From Pseudisothecium myosuroides (lineage: Eukaryota > Streptophyta > Bryopsida > Hypnales > Lembophyllaceae): a stretch of DNA of 64,000 bases. A model generated the notes under the pieces. The model had not been told where the DNA came from and ran no database searches. It was given only the letters and a program-made list of their open reading frames with translations. Below are positions 12,673 to 25,308 of this stretch, one piece after another. The DNA lies in assembly GCA_951799445.1 (NCBI GenBank), contig OX637290.1, forward strand, positions 23,058,987-23,122,986, given 5' to 3'. Position 1 is the first letter of the stretch, and every line of letters begins with the position of its first letter. A program made the translations under genes and the position numbers.

Positions 12673-13068
12673 TAAGGTAGACAAGCCTGTTACCACCCTG
12701 ATTTGCAATCTGAATATCTTGAGGCCAACTCCAAGAGCAGCACATATTTTTCAGAGGTGTGCGCTCGTTTCACCAATTATAATTTTTTGATTAAAGTTGT
12801 AATTTCTATGAATTTTTTAAGTGGTTTGCCCTGAAATTATGAAACCGCCTGTAGAGTGGAGTCATAAGCATTCTATTAACAACACATAACTGCCTTTCCA
12901 TGTATCTAATGGTACTTAAGTATTCACCAATAAAAGATTGACACACCACCCCTTGTTGTCATTAAAGGCCTGATTTTGTCATAAAACCGATGAGTTTTGT
13001 GGTGGAATTGGGGCCAAAAGTAGGATGACAGAAATAGGCGGTTGGCAGAAATGGGTTTGTCTACCTTA
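12673..13068. mobile_element. MITE with TAAGGTAGACAA ends, TA-flanked
   Basis: TAAGGTAGACAAGCC at 12673-12687 is matched, inverted, by GGGTTTGTCTACCTTA at 13053-13068. Reading the outer TA as the duplicated target gives ends AGGTAGAC, close to the AGGTAGGAGG ends of the family at 26567. About 396 bp, non-coding. Mariner/Stowaway-like by its TA flanks (inference). Confidence 0.6.
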
Positions 13069-13400
13069 AAGTAGTCTACTCAAAAAGTCACCGTGCTCTG
13101 AAAGCAAATATAACACAAACATATATTTTACTTTTTGCAAAGTATCAATAGTGTACATTTGAGAAGGTGGTCCGCGGCTTTTAGTGACTACTGCGTTTTA
13201 ACTTCAAAAATTTGTAACTAATTTCACGAAGGCTCAAAAAACATGAAACTACTTGGATTTAATGCCAATTCCATTTTTCTTCCGTCTTTCGAGAATTGTT
13301 TGAAAATTGTTTCAAGGAGTTTAGCTTTCCTGAAAAGGCAATCGTCTCTTAAATGGTCACTTCAAGAATAAACTACAGCTTTACTTATCATGTGTGTTGG
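13069..13400. repeat. Remnant of the AGGTAGGAGG MITE family
   Basis: AACTTCAAAAATTTGTAACTAATT.., ATGAAACTACTTGG.. and the CTCTTAAATGG phrase match the interior of the MITE at 26567-26898 in order. The ends are degraded and terminal repeats are not clear. Confidence 0.55.
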
Positions 13401-13817
13401 CCAATCAAGTGAATTCACGTGACTCTTTGGGGGCATTAAAAAATTATATAAATGAAAAAAGGATCTTTCAAAACATTTATATTTTGATCTCTGTTGAACC
13501 TTATTTTTTGGAAAAAAAATAACAACAAATTTAATAAAGAGACCTCTTTGTCTTTGTCACAAAATGTTGGTGTACAAATTACAAGGCAATTGCAAAATTC
13601 TTTAATAGGAACCCCCCTTATTAAGTGACATTGTCATATCTATCAAATGCAGCACAGTCCTTTCTTGGAATGAAAATTTCATGGCAATTTTTATCCAAGC
13701 TTATGGATGAAATTTCATCTAGATTTGGATAAATTGTAGGAAAGTGTCTTTAGTGTGATTTGCCAATAGTTTATAACTACTAATGTATCACATCTTGTTG
13801 GTGGTATGTGACCCGGT
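13401..13817. other. AT-rich intergenic, no gene seen
   Basis: No credible frame and no paired repeat ends. Confidence 0.5.
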
Positions 13818-14047
13818 TAGGCCACTACAAGATAAAGGAGTGTTTTTAGTGAGGTTTTCAGTATAGTCCTAGACATAAGATTATAAGTAATGACTCTTAG
13901 GGAGATTTTCAAAAAAAATTTACTAGAAATAAATGTGTTTCTAGTAAAAATTTGCTAAAAATCTCCTAGAAGGTCATTACTTATAATCTTATATCTAGGA
14001 CTATACTTAAAACCTCATTAAAAACACCCCTTTCTCTTGTAGTCGGC
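13818..14047. mobile_element. CACTA (En/Spm)-type foldback MITE with 3-bp target duplication
   Basis: The element is 13821-14044 (224 bp). The left end is CACTACAAGATAAAGG and the right end, read outward-in, is GACTACAAGAGAAAGG. CACTACAAGA is the classic En/Spm terminus. The flanks are GGC (13818-13820) and GGC (14045-14047), the 3-bp duplication expected for CACTA elements. The two halves are inverted copies over roughly 105 bp each, so a transcript would fold into one long hairpin. No coding capacity. Confidence 0.9.
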
Positions 14048-17000
14048 ATACCTATTGCATTTCTCGTGACAAGTTTGTTCAAGGAATGTTGTTGTCGGAA
14101 TTGATCCCTCAAATGGTTGTAATTTCTTGAAGAATTTGCTACTACATTGTGAAGGGAATTGGACTTTATCATAATCTCAACATGCATGAACTCATCCTCT
14201 TATAGATTGGAAACATTAAAACAAGGACATATTAGGGGAGGTTTGAGTAGCCACTTCCATTGTTGGATGTTTTCAATCTTCAAAGAATGAGGATGTGGCA
14301 TTCTCTCCTTCAAGATTGAAGAAGTTCTTTGTGTGCAAAGTTTCTTTCTTGGAGAAGGTGTGACAACCCCTATTGTTGAACAAAACTTTGCATGAGGTGC
14401 ACTTACATTCTTCTAGTACTCTACTAAGATTTGAAGTAGCCACCTCAAGGAGATGGGTAATACCCTACCATTGGAAAATCCTTGCCATGCTTCCATGAAT
14501 GAAGGCAATACATCTTGTACTAGTTCAAAATATGTGAGAAGATGAAGTTTCAAAATACCCACCACTTCTGCTTCCTATTACACTGTTGGAAGCTTTCAAC
14601 ATTGAACATTTTGTGCAAAGATTGGAAGATTCTTTTAGAGAGCAACTAATTCCTAACGTTCCTTGGCTCAAAAATAAGAAAATACTCTCGAAATTGTAGA
14701 GAAACAACAACTTGGACAAAAAGAGTTGTAAATAAATTTTTATGCATTTTGACAAAATTGTAATTGTAGGCTCTCATTCTTGACTTGTGCTACGATGACA
14801 TACAAAAAATTAGGTCTTCAAGGCACTACATGAGTGAGATCCATGCATACAAAACACCAGCTTTTGCTTCTTCACTTGAAGTCACCAAAACAATCCAAAA
14901 CGTTTTGGATTTAAAGAGAAATTAGGAACATCTCCTACACAGATAAGAAGCACCACTTCTGCCAATTCTTCTAGAGAATGCCGATGCCCTTGGGTTTGCG
15001 AAGATTTCGACCAGTGTTGCAAGAAGATTGAAATTTGTTTTCAGAGCCAGTCTTGAAGTAGCAGTCGACAGGCCACTATCATTGAGTATATGTTCACTTT
15101 TATTTGTCAAAAGCTTTTCTCTTCTCATCACAGGTTGTCAAAGCTTCAAAATTCTGTGTACACAGCTTGCAATTCCCATTGCTTGCACAAATCTCATTCA
15201 CTCACCAACTTTGGTGGCATACTGCTTCCTGCTGAGTCTGCGTTTCTTTTCATTTCTCATTTTCATATCAAGAATTTAGTTGAGGCTAGCATTTCTGGAG
15301 GATTTTGCATAGGTTTAGTTTTTGTAAAATTAGTCGCTACAAGACATTTCTGGGGATTTTACAAAACATGTTCATTGAAACGTACCTAAATAATTGCATC
15401 TTGCCTCAATTTTGACCCATAAAATACTTAACATCTGGCGATATATAACCGAAGAGATGGACCGCTATTGAATGCGAGCTATAATGCCATGGTTCCACGT
15501 GGTACTATTTTCACCGACTCATTCGCTTAGGCATTCACTGCAGAGTGGAACGAAGGCATATCAGTACAAATTCCAAAGCACTTGCTTCACCAGCTACAGT
15601 TGAAGCTTTTTCACAGCTCGATCGAGGAGAATGGGAGCTTGGTTGGTCTCGAATCCACCCTGTCTCCACACATGGATCGTCTCGTGAGGAATGCAGCAGA
15701 GGATAGTACATGTGTTGAAACCAGCACAGAAGAACTCCCATTTGTCCACCTATGGAATTTCTGAAGAATTCCATAGTCAATGTCCATTGATACAGAATAG
15801 GGTACACTAGGATACACCAGGAATGCAATGGAATGCAAAGGACATTTGTCCAATTTCCATAGACACGAAAGGGCATTTATTAAATTTCCATATTGGATTT
15901 CTCCTGTGCAGAACAATAAGTGCACCAGAGATTACGAAATAGACGCGAGATTGATAACCACCGTAGTGATGAAGTAAATTCGGTGTTGTTTTTGGTTGGG
16001 CTGAACTTTCCGGGAAGAAGATTGCTGCAACTCACCCTAAATTGCAAGTATATGCAAGTTACGAAGAATGTCCATTTTGTAAGCATGGCTTTGGGATGAA
16101 GCGGGGAAGGGCGTTACCACGAAACCGGCAGCAAGTACACTTTCGTTGTTCCGATATGAAAATCACAATACGAAAACCATTCATATGCACGACCAGGTAT
16201 TTGAATTTTCTTCAACAAGCATGAGCGTTTGAATTGACTCTGGGAGTGTTGGTCGCGAATCGTTAACTTCTGCACGCTCGCCATTATCCTCGGATCCGTG
16301 CAATAAGGGAATAACGATAGCGAGAAAATGGGGTGATTCGAAGACCCTTCCTTGAAATTTTGTCATCGGTGACAGCAACTTCAAGAACAAGAAGCTTACA
16401 TGTTTCGAGCCCTAGTAAGGAAGATGAGAGGCGTACCTTCATTAGATTGCATCAGCTGCAACAAGCACATCAAGTTGTCACTCCTTCGGGCACGCCCACA
16501 TGCAGAGGACCCATCGAACAACATGAAAGAACGTACTGAAAAGAAAAGATCCATCGAAGCTAGTGCTTAATTGCAAATACGAAGAAAAACGTGCAGATCC
16601 AAGACTGAAGGGTCGATGCTGGAAGACGAATGACTGATCGCGATCCACGAGTAAATCCGAAGAGGGTGAAGAACGAGGTTTTGTTTTGGGAGAGGAGTTC
16701 ATGGCCAGCAACCATGTCTTCAAAATCTCCGCAGACAAGGCTTCAATGGAGTCCTGGCAAACCCTGAACACCAAGGCAATACCGCAGTCTCTACTAGCCC
16801 ACTGACTGAGACCGTCGACTCATGAACTAAGTTACTACGGCAAGCGCAACCACAAATGCCAGGAGGGCTTCAAGAGGTATCGCAAGAATCTGAAGCAAGA
16901 TTGCAAAAGTGTAAGAAATGCATAGCATTCTGAAGTCGGAGCATTGTGACTATGACCCTTCAGGCTTGCAATTGAGCTCATCAATCACCCCATTTCGGAG

Positions 17001-18044
17001 CTTTCGCTTTTCGTATTGGAATTCTATGATCATGGTGAAGAATGAAAGTGGGATGTGCCATGTATGCTCCAGCATCTTCTCCCACTGACATTCTCCACCC
17101 TTCAGGCTACCGTATTGCTTAATAATTTAGTATGAGTAGATATAACTTACTGTGTATTACCATTCCATACAGTCATCTACTGTTTTCGTATTCTGAAGCT
17201 TCTGTAGGAGTTCCTCGGAAATCTATATATGCCCTTTGCAGCAAGTTGACATACTGTGCAGTGTGCACTGTGCACTGACCGTAGTCGGTAACATTCAAAG
17301 CTTTAGGTTTCCAATGTCGGTCCATTGGCTTACATCTCTGACAACACGTGTGACAATGCTCACTGTTTTGTTTTGTGTTTTTGGACACAAATGAAACGGA
17401 ATTTCATTGCAAAGAAAAAATTAAGTTAAGCTTACAAGGCCTGCCAGCCACAGGTGGCCATGCTCACTGTTCTGCTCATGCTCACAGGATTGCCAGACAA
17501 TGAAACGTAAACATTAAACACTACAGTACCGTACCGATATTTCAACACTCTTCATAAGGTCTAAGTATGGTGTGATTTTTTTTTCAATTTTTTTTTCTTT
17601 GTTTTGATTTGGCACACATCATTGAATTTTGTTTCAACTGTGAAAGAGCAGAAGCAGACAACCCAAAAGAGATGAAGATATGGTGTGATTGTCAACTCAG
17701 GAATTTGCTGAATTGATGGGCGCTTTCAAAGATTGGCATGACCACTTTCTGAAAAAATGCACTTTAACTTACTTCAAATAGCAGTCTGCAGGGGTCAAGA
17801 AAAATTCAGAGTTCAAGTTATTCTCGGTGCAAACATACCCTACGGGAAGGTCAGATTCAGCAGAAATTAAGTCATTTTTGTAAAAAAGTGCCACAAGTCA
17901 TCTTGTGAATTGGTGTGAAGTGACATAGAACTCTGAGAATCTGACATGAAAACTCAATTTCAGCACTTGAGTGCCAAATCAAACTTTCACGTACGGTATT
18001 TGAGGTAAACTTTTGACATTTACCTACTTTATTGAAGTGGTGCT
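14048..18044. other. 4-kb low-copy-looking interval without a recognisable gene
   Basis: 14910-17060 is noticeably less AT-rich than the rest of the left half and carries many overlapping frames of 60-115 codons on both strands. None shows a known motif, and no chain of frames with plausible splice sites was found. It could be a decayed gene, a non-coding transcript or low-copy intergenic DNA. 17560-18044 is AT-rich. Confidence 0.4.
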
Positions 18045-19006
18045 TTAACTCCTAATTAAAGGTTTAATGCCACGGATTGGTTTCATTTGTTTCAAAAAAA
18101 TTTAAAAAAATCATGGAATGAGTTTTTTTAGAATTTTGGGTAGGTTCTTGTAATGTCAAATTTAACTCCAATTTTTTTAAACTTTTTTTTGAGGTTAGGG
18201 ATTGTAATTTTCTTGTGGGAACATCATTTTTATTTCATTTGGTGACTAGGAGAAAAAACTATATACTCCTAAGCACAAAATGCTTGACTTCAAAAAACAA
18301 ACAAAATGAAAAATTTGATTTTTAATTTTTAATTTTTTTTTTAATAATAATTTTATGTCTTTATGGAAAGCTTTGATTCATACCATTTGGATAAGTGATG
18401 TAAAAGTTATAAAAAGTCTTGTTTTCCATGCATTCAAGGCATCTTTGTGAAAAAATAAAGAATAGGATTTGTTTTTGAACTCAATTTTCAATAGTTTTTC
18501 AAAACTAAAACATCCATAGGGTGTAGATTAGTTGCTACAACAATTTAACCATTATGATTGACATATTTTGATTTAATTTGAAAACAATTAATATTAATAT
18601 TTTTTTGTCCTTCTCATACCTACTTCTATTTAACAAAAAATTTAAGAGTAAAATTTTTAATTTTTTCTTAGATCTTTAATTAAATTCCCAGCCATAAAGA
18701 TTTAACAATCAAAATTGTGTAGTGCTAAAAAGTTAAATTAAGGGGATTCAATGTCCGAAAAACTAGTTAAAGCAAAGCAAAAAAAAAAAAAAAAAAAAAA
18801 ATCACTTTGAATACTAATACCTTACAATCTATATAGTCAAAGTGTATGAATTTTTTCCACACATTTTCATATAAGTCTTGTGTAACATCTTGTGGTTGAA
18901 TATGGGAAAAAAATAGTTTTTTCTATCATAGTGCTTTGCACTACAAATGGTAGTCTTGAAGTACATGTTTTTTGGTGAAATATAGTTATAAATCTTTAGG
19001 GGGTAA
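18045..19006 (-). mobile_element. TTAA-family element, copy A8 (inverted, diverged)
   Basis: It starts TTAACTCCTAATTAAAGG and ends near CTTTAGGGGGTAA. The interior runs in the opposite sense to A1-A3. AGCTTTGATTCATACCATTTGG, AAAGTCTTGTTTTCCATGCA, TCTTTGTGAAAAAATAAAGA and the terminal TTTTTTGGTGAAA correspond to the same blocks of A4 and A5. An oligo(A) run at about 18778-18801 interrupts it. The most decayed copy recognised. Confidence 0.7.
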
Positions 19007-21067
19007 AGTGCTTATATCATGCATATATCAATTGACTTTACAAACTTGAGCCCAAAAGAATGGATTGTTTTTTTATTTTTGAAGTATGCAATTTTATTGC
19101 AAAAGAACAAACAACACTTCTCATTAATAGAATTAGCCTTTTCTATCACTTCTCTTGTGAATGAATAAGAAAGTAAATGTTGGATCTAAGGCCATCGTGG
19201 ATAAAGAATCTAGTAGGATGTTACATAGTTTTCCTAACTAAACCAAATACACCTAAGCAACTACCATTGATGCTTCTTTGAAAAGTATACTTTATGATTG
19301 AAATATGTGAAATCTAAATGGATATCTCACTTGCATTGTTTTTGTTTGTGAAGGAGGGATTGTCACTAAAGGAGTCAAAGAAAAACTATTTGTCATTTAG
19401 AAAGATTTAAAAGTCATTTTGGTGCCCAAAACTCTTAGTATACCCTGTTCACTAGTGCACATCCTTTAGAAAATATTAGTTTTATACAATGAATGAGTAT
19501 TATATGACAAAAATACCTTGTTGATACGGGGTTGATACACACTTGTATTTTTATTAGATAAATGTATACTCTCATGCATTAATTTGACACATGGATGGTC
19601 AACTACGTGAAAATTGAATAGATTGAAGTTAGTAGCCAAAGTCTACAAACTTACTTCCAATGAATTGTTGCACATGCCAACATAGTGAGCAAATTGTGAC
19701 GTTATTGCCCCTTGAGGTATCTTTAGTGAATACAATAGCTAAAATAAGAATATCTTGTTGGTCTCTACTTGCTTAAAGTTAACAATCTTGATACTAATAG
19801 AATATTCAACCTCTAGCCATGTACTATGAAGATTGATTTGCTTAATAATATAATACTTTCATGTTCTCTTCCATGCAATCTTCCTTGATATAATTCATTT
19901 ATTCAATTCTATTGATTGTTCCTCAAGAACTAACAAGATGAGGCAGTTTTTTTCTTCTATCAGTGGCTAAAATTTCAATAAACAAGTTTCAACGCGAAAT
20001 AAACTAACTTGCATAGAATTCCAAACTTTAGACTAGATTGAAATGAAAACAAGAAGTCCAAAAACTACTACATGGCGATTTGACACATGTCACATTACCA
20101 TAAATAATAATAAGCCCAAGACATGCTTGATTCATTACTAATTAACCCTCAAGCATTCTACCATCCATATTGTAAATGATAACATTAATGTTTCAAACTG
20201 TTCTTTAGTCCAAATACATTCTTATTTATTGACAACAATCCTTAAATCTTTCAAAAAGTGATCTTTTTTATAACCAATTTGACGAAATTGAGGTAAATAA
20301 TATGCTTGTACAAAGATGTAAGCAAAATGTGCAAAAATCTAATAAATGATTAAAAGTTAATCCTCAAATATTAGACTCCATTCCAAGAGGCTTGTTTTCT
20401 AAGGAATCTTGAGGATGGCATCTCCAATATTGAAGTACAATTTGACTTTTTGATATCACTCTCTTTGTCTTGAGGAGATGCATTTATGAAGTTAAATTTT
20501 ATATTTTAATTGAATCACAATTTGAATGTGTGACCTTTAGATTAGAAATGATCTTAGAATTTTTGTCCAATAGCTTTGAAGTCATCCAATGTAATACTTA
20601 TTATAGTAATAAAAAATTGAGTAGTTCTACAAAGACCTATTAAAATGTCCGATTAAGATATGTACATTGGCAATCAATACTACAAAAAATGCGACAACTA
20701 TATTGGGACTAAAATGTTTCAAAAATACCTAAATTTTTATTGCACAAGATATACAAAATCAAAACGTGAAAGTCTACGAGAGTAGTGTTGTCAAGAGTGT
20801 TGTTTTTTGGTACCCCTAAAGAAGAATCTTTAAGAACTCATAATTTTTTCATACACTATCCAAATAATGCATGCTAAAGTATTTTTGAATTGCTTTTTAG
20901 TTGCTAATAAGATACACAGAGTAATATATATATATATATATATAATAACTATGCTCACTGGCAATTAGTGACTATTATAATTGTACACACCTTAGAATAA
21001 TCCCAATGGCCAACCACAAACCACCATACCAATGTCAAACCAACGGAGGAACTCCAAAAGACACGCT
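19007..21067. other. AT-rich intergenic DNA, no gene seen
   Basis: Only short AT-driven frames. A small (TA)n run is at about 20924-20944. Confidence 0.5.
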
Positions 21068-22007
21068 TTAACCCCTAAAGGCCCAAGGTCTTTTTTCTGC
21101 CAAAGAACACTGAAAACTGCCATTTCTATAGCAAAAATTAAAATAAAATTAAAATTATTTTTTTTCCACATCTAACCGTAGGATCTTACACCTAATTGGT
21201 ATGAGAATGTGTGGAAAAAATTTCAGAATTTTTGACCGCACAGATTGCAAGATATCTGCGTTTAAAGTGGAAAAAACAAGTTTTTCAGCACACTGCGGGA
21301 CCAGATTTTTTGTCTTTAAACATTTTTAACTTAAAATTTTTGCACTACAGCGTTTTGAGCTTTAAATCTTTATAGTGGAGAATTGAGTTGAGAGTCTAGG
21401 AAAAAAAAAGAAACTCAAAAAAACTTAATTTTCATCCTTAAAAAAATTGTTAAGTAGAAGTAGGTATGAGATAGAAGGAAAATCTAAAATATTAATATCT
21501 CTTAGATGGAATTAAAATGCACTAATCCCAATGGTGAGATTGTTCTAGCAAGTAAACTAAACCATGCCAAAAAAAAAAATCTGAAAAATCTGAAAAATTG
21601 CATTCAGAAATGAGTCCTACAAGTTATTTTTTTCAAGAAGATGCTCAAACTGCCCGAAAAACAAGAATGTCCATAACTTTCTCATAACATATCCAAATGA
21701 AATGAATTAGAGCTTTCTAGATAGGCAAAAATATAATCTATCAAAAAAAAAAAATTTAAAAAAATTCAAAATTTTGTCCATTTTTTTTCTGCTGCCCGAG
21801 CTGCCCGCCGTCCCCTGTTTTGAGCTTATTTGGTCATAACTTTTTTTCCCAGGCATCGATTGAGAAAAAAATTATATTCCCACAAAGCTTATCAGTTTTT
21901 CTATCTCCAAAAAAAATTTCAAAAAATCAGAACACAATTTCAGCCCGTAGGTACCTGCCCGAAAACGCATTTGTCCCCCGAAGGGACAACGGGCTTTTAG
22001 GGGTTAA
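21068..22007 (+). mobile_element. TTAA-family element, copy A3
   Basis: 940 bp, TTAACCCCTAAAGGCCCAAGG at the left and CGGGCTTTTAGGGGTTAA at the right. Well preserved. Its right-hand TTAA (22004-22007) is shared with the next copy, A4, which points the other way. Confidence 0.9.
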
Positions 22008-22918
22008 CCCCTAAAGGACCGGCATGCATTTTTTGGTTGTATAGAAATTTTGGGCAGGTACGTGTGACTAGAGATTTCCATATTTTAATAGAAGGTGGGC
22101 ACGAGGAATATCTTTCATATGCACTAAATTTCAGGACATTTGGAAATAGGAGTCAAAAGTTATGGCCAAATATGTTACTTTTTTCGTAATTGGGCAGTCC
22201 GGGCAGAAAAAAAAATTGGCAAAAATTTGATTTTAGATTTTTTTTTCCCTCGTAGATTATATTTTTGTCTATCTAGAAAGCTTTGATTCATTTCATTTGG
22301 ATTTGTTATGAGAAAGTGATGGACATTCTTGTTTTTCCGGCAGTTAGAGCATCTTCTTGAAAAAAATAACTTGTAGGATTCATTTCTAAATGCTATTTTT
22401 GCAATTTTTCAAAAAACAAAATTATCATGGTTTACTTTATTTTCTAGAACAATCTCACCATTGGAATTAGTGTATTTTAATTCCATTTAAAATATATTAA
22501 TATTTTAGATTTTCCTTCTATCTTGTATCTACTTCTACTTAATAATTTTTTTAGGAATGATAATTAAGTTTTTTTGAATTTTTTCCCCTAGACTCCCAAC
22601 TTAATTCTCTACTATAAATATTTAAAGCTCAAAACTCTATAGTGCAAAAATTTTAAGTTAAAAATGTTCAAAGTCAAAAAATCTAGTCCCGCAATCTGCT
22701 GAAATACTTGTTTTTTCCACTTTGAACGCAGATATCTTGCAATCTAAGAGGTCAGAAATTCTGAATTTTTTTCCGCACATTCTCATACTAGTTAGGTGTA
22801 AGATCCTATGGTTAGATGTGCAAAAAAACATTTTTCAAATTTTTTTACTCCTTGCTATAGAAATGGCAGTTTTGAGTGTTTTTTGGCAGAAAAAAGGCCT
22901 TAGGCCTTTAGGGGTTAA
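22004..22918 (-). mobile_element. TTAA-family element, copy A4 (inverted, abutting A3)
   Basis: 915 bp. It begins at the TTAA shared with A3 (TTAACCCCTAAAGGACC) and ends CTTAGGCCTTTAGGGGTTAA. The interior is the reverse complement of the A3 layout, for example GGCATTTGGATTTG-like and GATATCTTGCAATCT blocks in reverse order. Together A3 and A4 make a 1.85-kb tail-to-tail inverted pair. Confidence 0.9.
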
Positions 22919-24187
22919 TGCAACTGGTATTGGTATTTTTTTATTTCCGGATCCCCCATTTTCCTTCCCCAACCCGCCAAGTTGGCCAAATATGAAGAGC
23001 TTGCAACTTGGTTCACAATAGAAATAGTCATAATTGTCATACCTTTTCAAGCAATGTTATGTGTGCCAATAAATTGAACCTCTGGCTTTTTGCATGAAAA
23101 GTCTTTTTTTAATCCCTAAAGTCCTATTGTCTCCTCGGGAGACAAAATAAATTTTGGATAGGTTCCTATAGTCTCAATTTTTATTGTGATTTTTTGAATT
23201 TTTTTTTGAAGATAGAAAAACACATCAACTTTTGGGGAATATAATTTTTATTCAACCAATGCCCCAAAACAAAAGGTTTGCCACCCTAAGCTCAAAACAA
23301 GCTTTGTCAGGCAACACCAAAAAAATGACAAGAAGTCAAAATAAAATTTTGAAAATTTTGTTTTTTTTAGAAAATATTCTTGTCTACATGGAAAGATTTG
23401 ATTCATTCGATTTGGATTGGTGGTGAGAAAGTTATGGACAATCTTGTTTTTTGGGCAATTAGTGCATTTTCTTGGAAAAATAACTAATATGATTTATTTT
23501 TTAATGCAATTTTTACAATTTTTCAAAAAACATTGTTTAACAAGATCAAATTTGCTTGCTAGAACAATCTCACCATTAGAATTATTGAGTTTCAATTCCA
23601 TCTTAGAGCTATTAAGAATTTAGTCTCTCATTCAATTTCGGACTTACTTCTATTTAATAATTTTTTAAAGAATGAAAATCAAGTGAGAGTTTTTTTTTTT
23701 TTTTAAATTCCTAGATATTCAACTCAATTCTTTAACATAAAAAAAATCAACATGTGTATTACAAAAATTTTAAGCTAAGAAGATTCAAAGCCTTCAAATC
23801 TAAGCACAAGGTTCCAAAAAAATGTTTTTCTTCACTTTAGACACAAATATCCTGCAATCCATGCTATCAAAGTTTTTGAAATTTCTTCTATACATTCTTA
23901 TACCAATCTAGAAGAAGATCGTATGGTTAGATATGCAAAAAAAAATTATAATTTTTTTTCACTTCGCAATAGAAATGACAATTTCAAGTGGAATTAATCT
24001 AATAATAAAAGGCCTTGAGACTTTAGGAATTAATATAGAATCTTTTCCTCTCCTTTTTATATTGCAAAAAAGTCTACTTGCCGCCTTTGCATTGATTCAA
24101 TATTTTTTGTAAAGATATGTGGTCCACCTCCATGCACTTAAAAATTTGGGTAATATCCCTATTTCCGCTCAAGGATTGGGGATGCCC
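22919..24187. repeat. Family E repeat, split by copy A5
   Basis: 22919-23108 and 24034-24187 together match the uninterrupted segment 51635-52019: ATGCAACTGGTATTGG, AAATATGAAGAGC, CATAATTGTCATACCTTTTC and TGTGTGCCAATAAATTG on the left; AAAAAGTCTA, TTTGCATTG, TTTCCGCTCA and GGATTGG on the right. The break coincides with the ends of A5, so A5 inserted into this repeat. Confidence 0.8.
23109..24033 (-). mobile_element. TTAA-family element, copy A5 (inverted, nested in family E)
   Basis: 925 bp from TTAATCCCTAAAGTCC to GAGACTTTAGGAATTAA, same sense as A4. The matching unfilled paralogue at 51635-52019 shows that the inserted unit is bounded by the two TTAA copies. The terminal repeats have drifted, so it is older than A3, A4 and A7. 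Confidence 0.8.
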
Positions 24188-24190
24188 TTG

Positions 24191-24331
24191 AGGTGAACCA
24201 GCCTATTATTGCCACCCTTCTCAAATCCGCCTTTATGTATCCATGGGATACATTTTGGAAGGAAAATATACACCAAGCATACATGAAGACGGAATTGTAA
24301 AGGGTGCCGGTGATAATGGATTAGTTCACCA
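24191..24331. repeat. Foldback element, about 48-bp arms
   Basis: AGGTGAACCAGCCTATTATT at 24191 and the reverse complement of the sequence ending TTAGTTCACC at 24330 align over nearly 50 bp with scattered mismatches: GGTGAAC, CCATTAT, CACCCTT, TCCG-CTT and ATG match in order. Loop of about 45 nt. It could be a MITE or a small-RNA hairpin locus. Confidence 0.6.
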
Positions 24332-24439
24332 GCTTATTAATGGGTTAATGTTGTGCCCATGTTGCTAGTTTGCAAAATAACTTGCAAGCTAGTGCGGTCC
24401 TAAACGGATGGGGTGAACCGATCCCCTTGCTTGTCCTCC

Positions 24440-25089
24440 CCAAGTCCTCAATTCTTTTCCTAGGGGTGCATGTAAAAAAAAGGACCCCTTATTTAATGCT
24501 TGATTAATTTCTTTTTTGTAGCACTCAAAGTTAAGTTGGGATCTCTAATTACAAACATGAATTCAAAATTTTCAAATTTTATCATGCACGGCAAATAAAA
24601 AGGTCATGTATTCTTTTCACAGGATAAAACCAAGGACAAGCAAAGGGGTCACTTCATCCCGCCTCCTACACAAGGTCAAGTTGTTATTTGAACACAGCTA
24701 CGACACGGCCAGAGAAGATTGCCCCCCTTATTGCTCCATCCAAGGGTAAATGTAAAAATTGCCCCTTATTTTGTGCCGCATCAAATTTTTTTCCTTCCTT
24801 CATTCTAACTATACTTTGGGCCTTTGATTGCAAATATAAATTTAGAATTCGTAAATTTTATCATGGGTGGCATACAAAAATTCTACTGTTTTTTCCAGGG
24901 GTAAAATATGGGGCAATAAGAGCACCTCCTGCAACCCTCCAATTAGCCAAGCTCCTTCAATTGAGATCTGTCCAATTTAGAGGGGATGGCCACTTGTATC
25001 CTCAACAGTACAACTCCCTAAAATATACTTCCAACCAATCACAAGGCACACAACTCCCAAAAATATACTCCCAACCAATCACAAGTCAT
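24440..25089. repeat. Two copies of interspersed family D plus a 40-bp direct repeat
   Basis: AATTTTCAAATTTTATCATG with flanking GGCAAATA and a CTAGGGGT/CCAGGGGTAAAA border occurs at about 24569 and in diverged form at 24850; further copies are near 36975 and 38945. At 25010 and 25050 a 40-bp unit beginning ACAACTCCC and ending CCAATCACAAG is duplicated in tandem. No coding function. Confidence 0.6.
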
Positions 25090-25308
25090 AGAACTTGCAG
25101 AAGTAAAAAATAAATTATCATTTATTACAATGACTTGCTAATCCTAAGATAATATGTAGCCTATGGAGGGGTTAGTGACCCTTTCAAATATGGCTTATTT
25201 TGGGGGGGGAGAGTGAAGGTTGAGCCTGGCATACACTAGAATTGATTGCTTATCATCCAAAAATTAGAGGAGAAGGAATATTTGGAGGGCTGCAAGAAAT
25301 ACTCTAAA

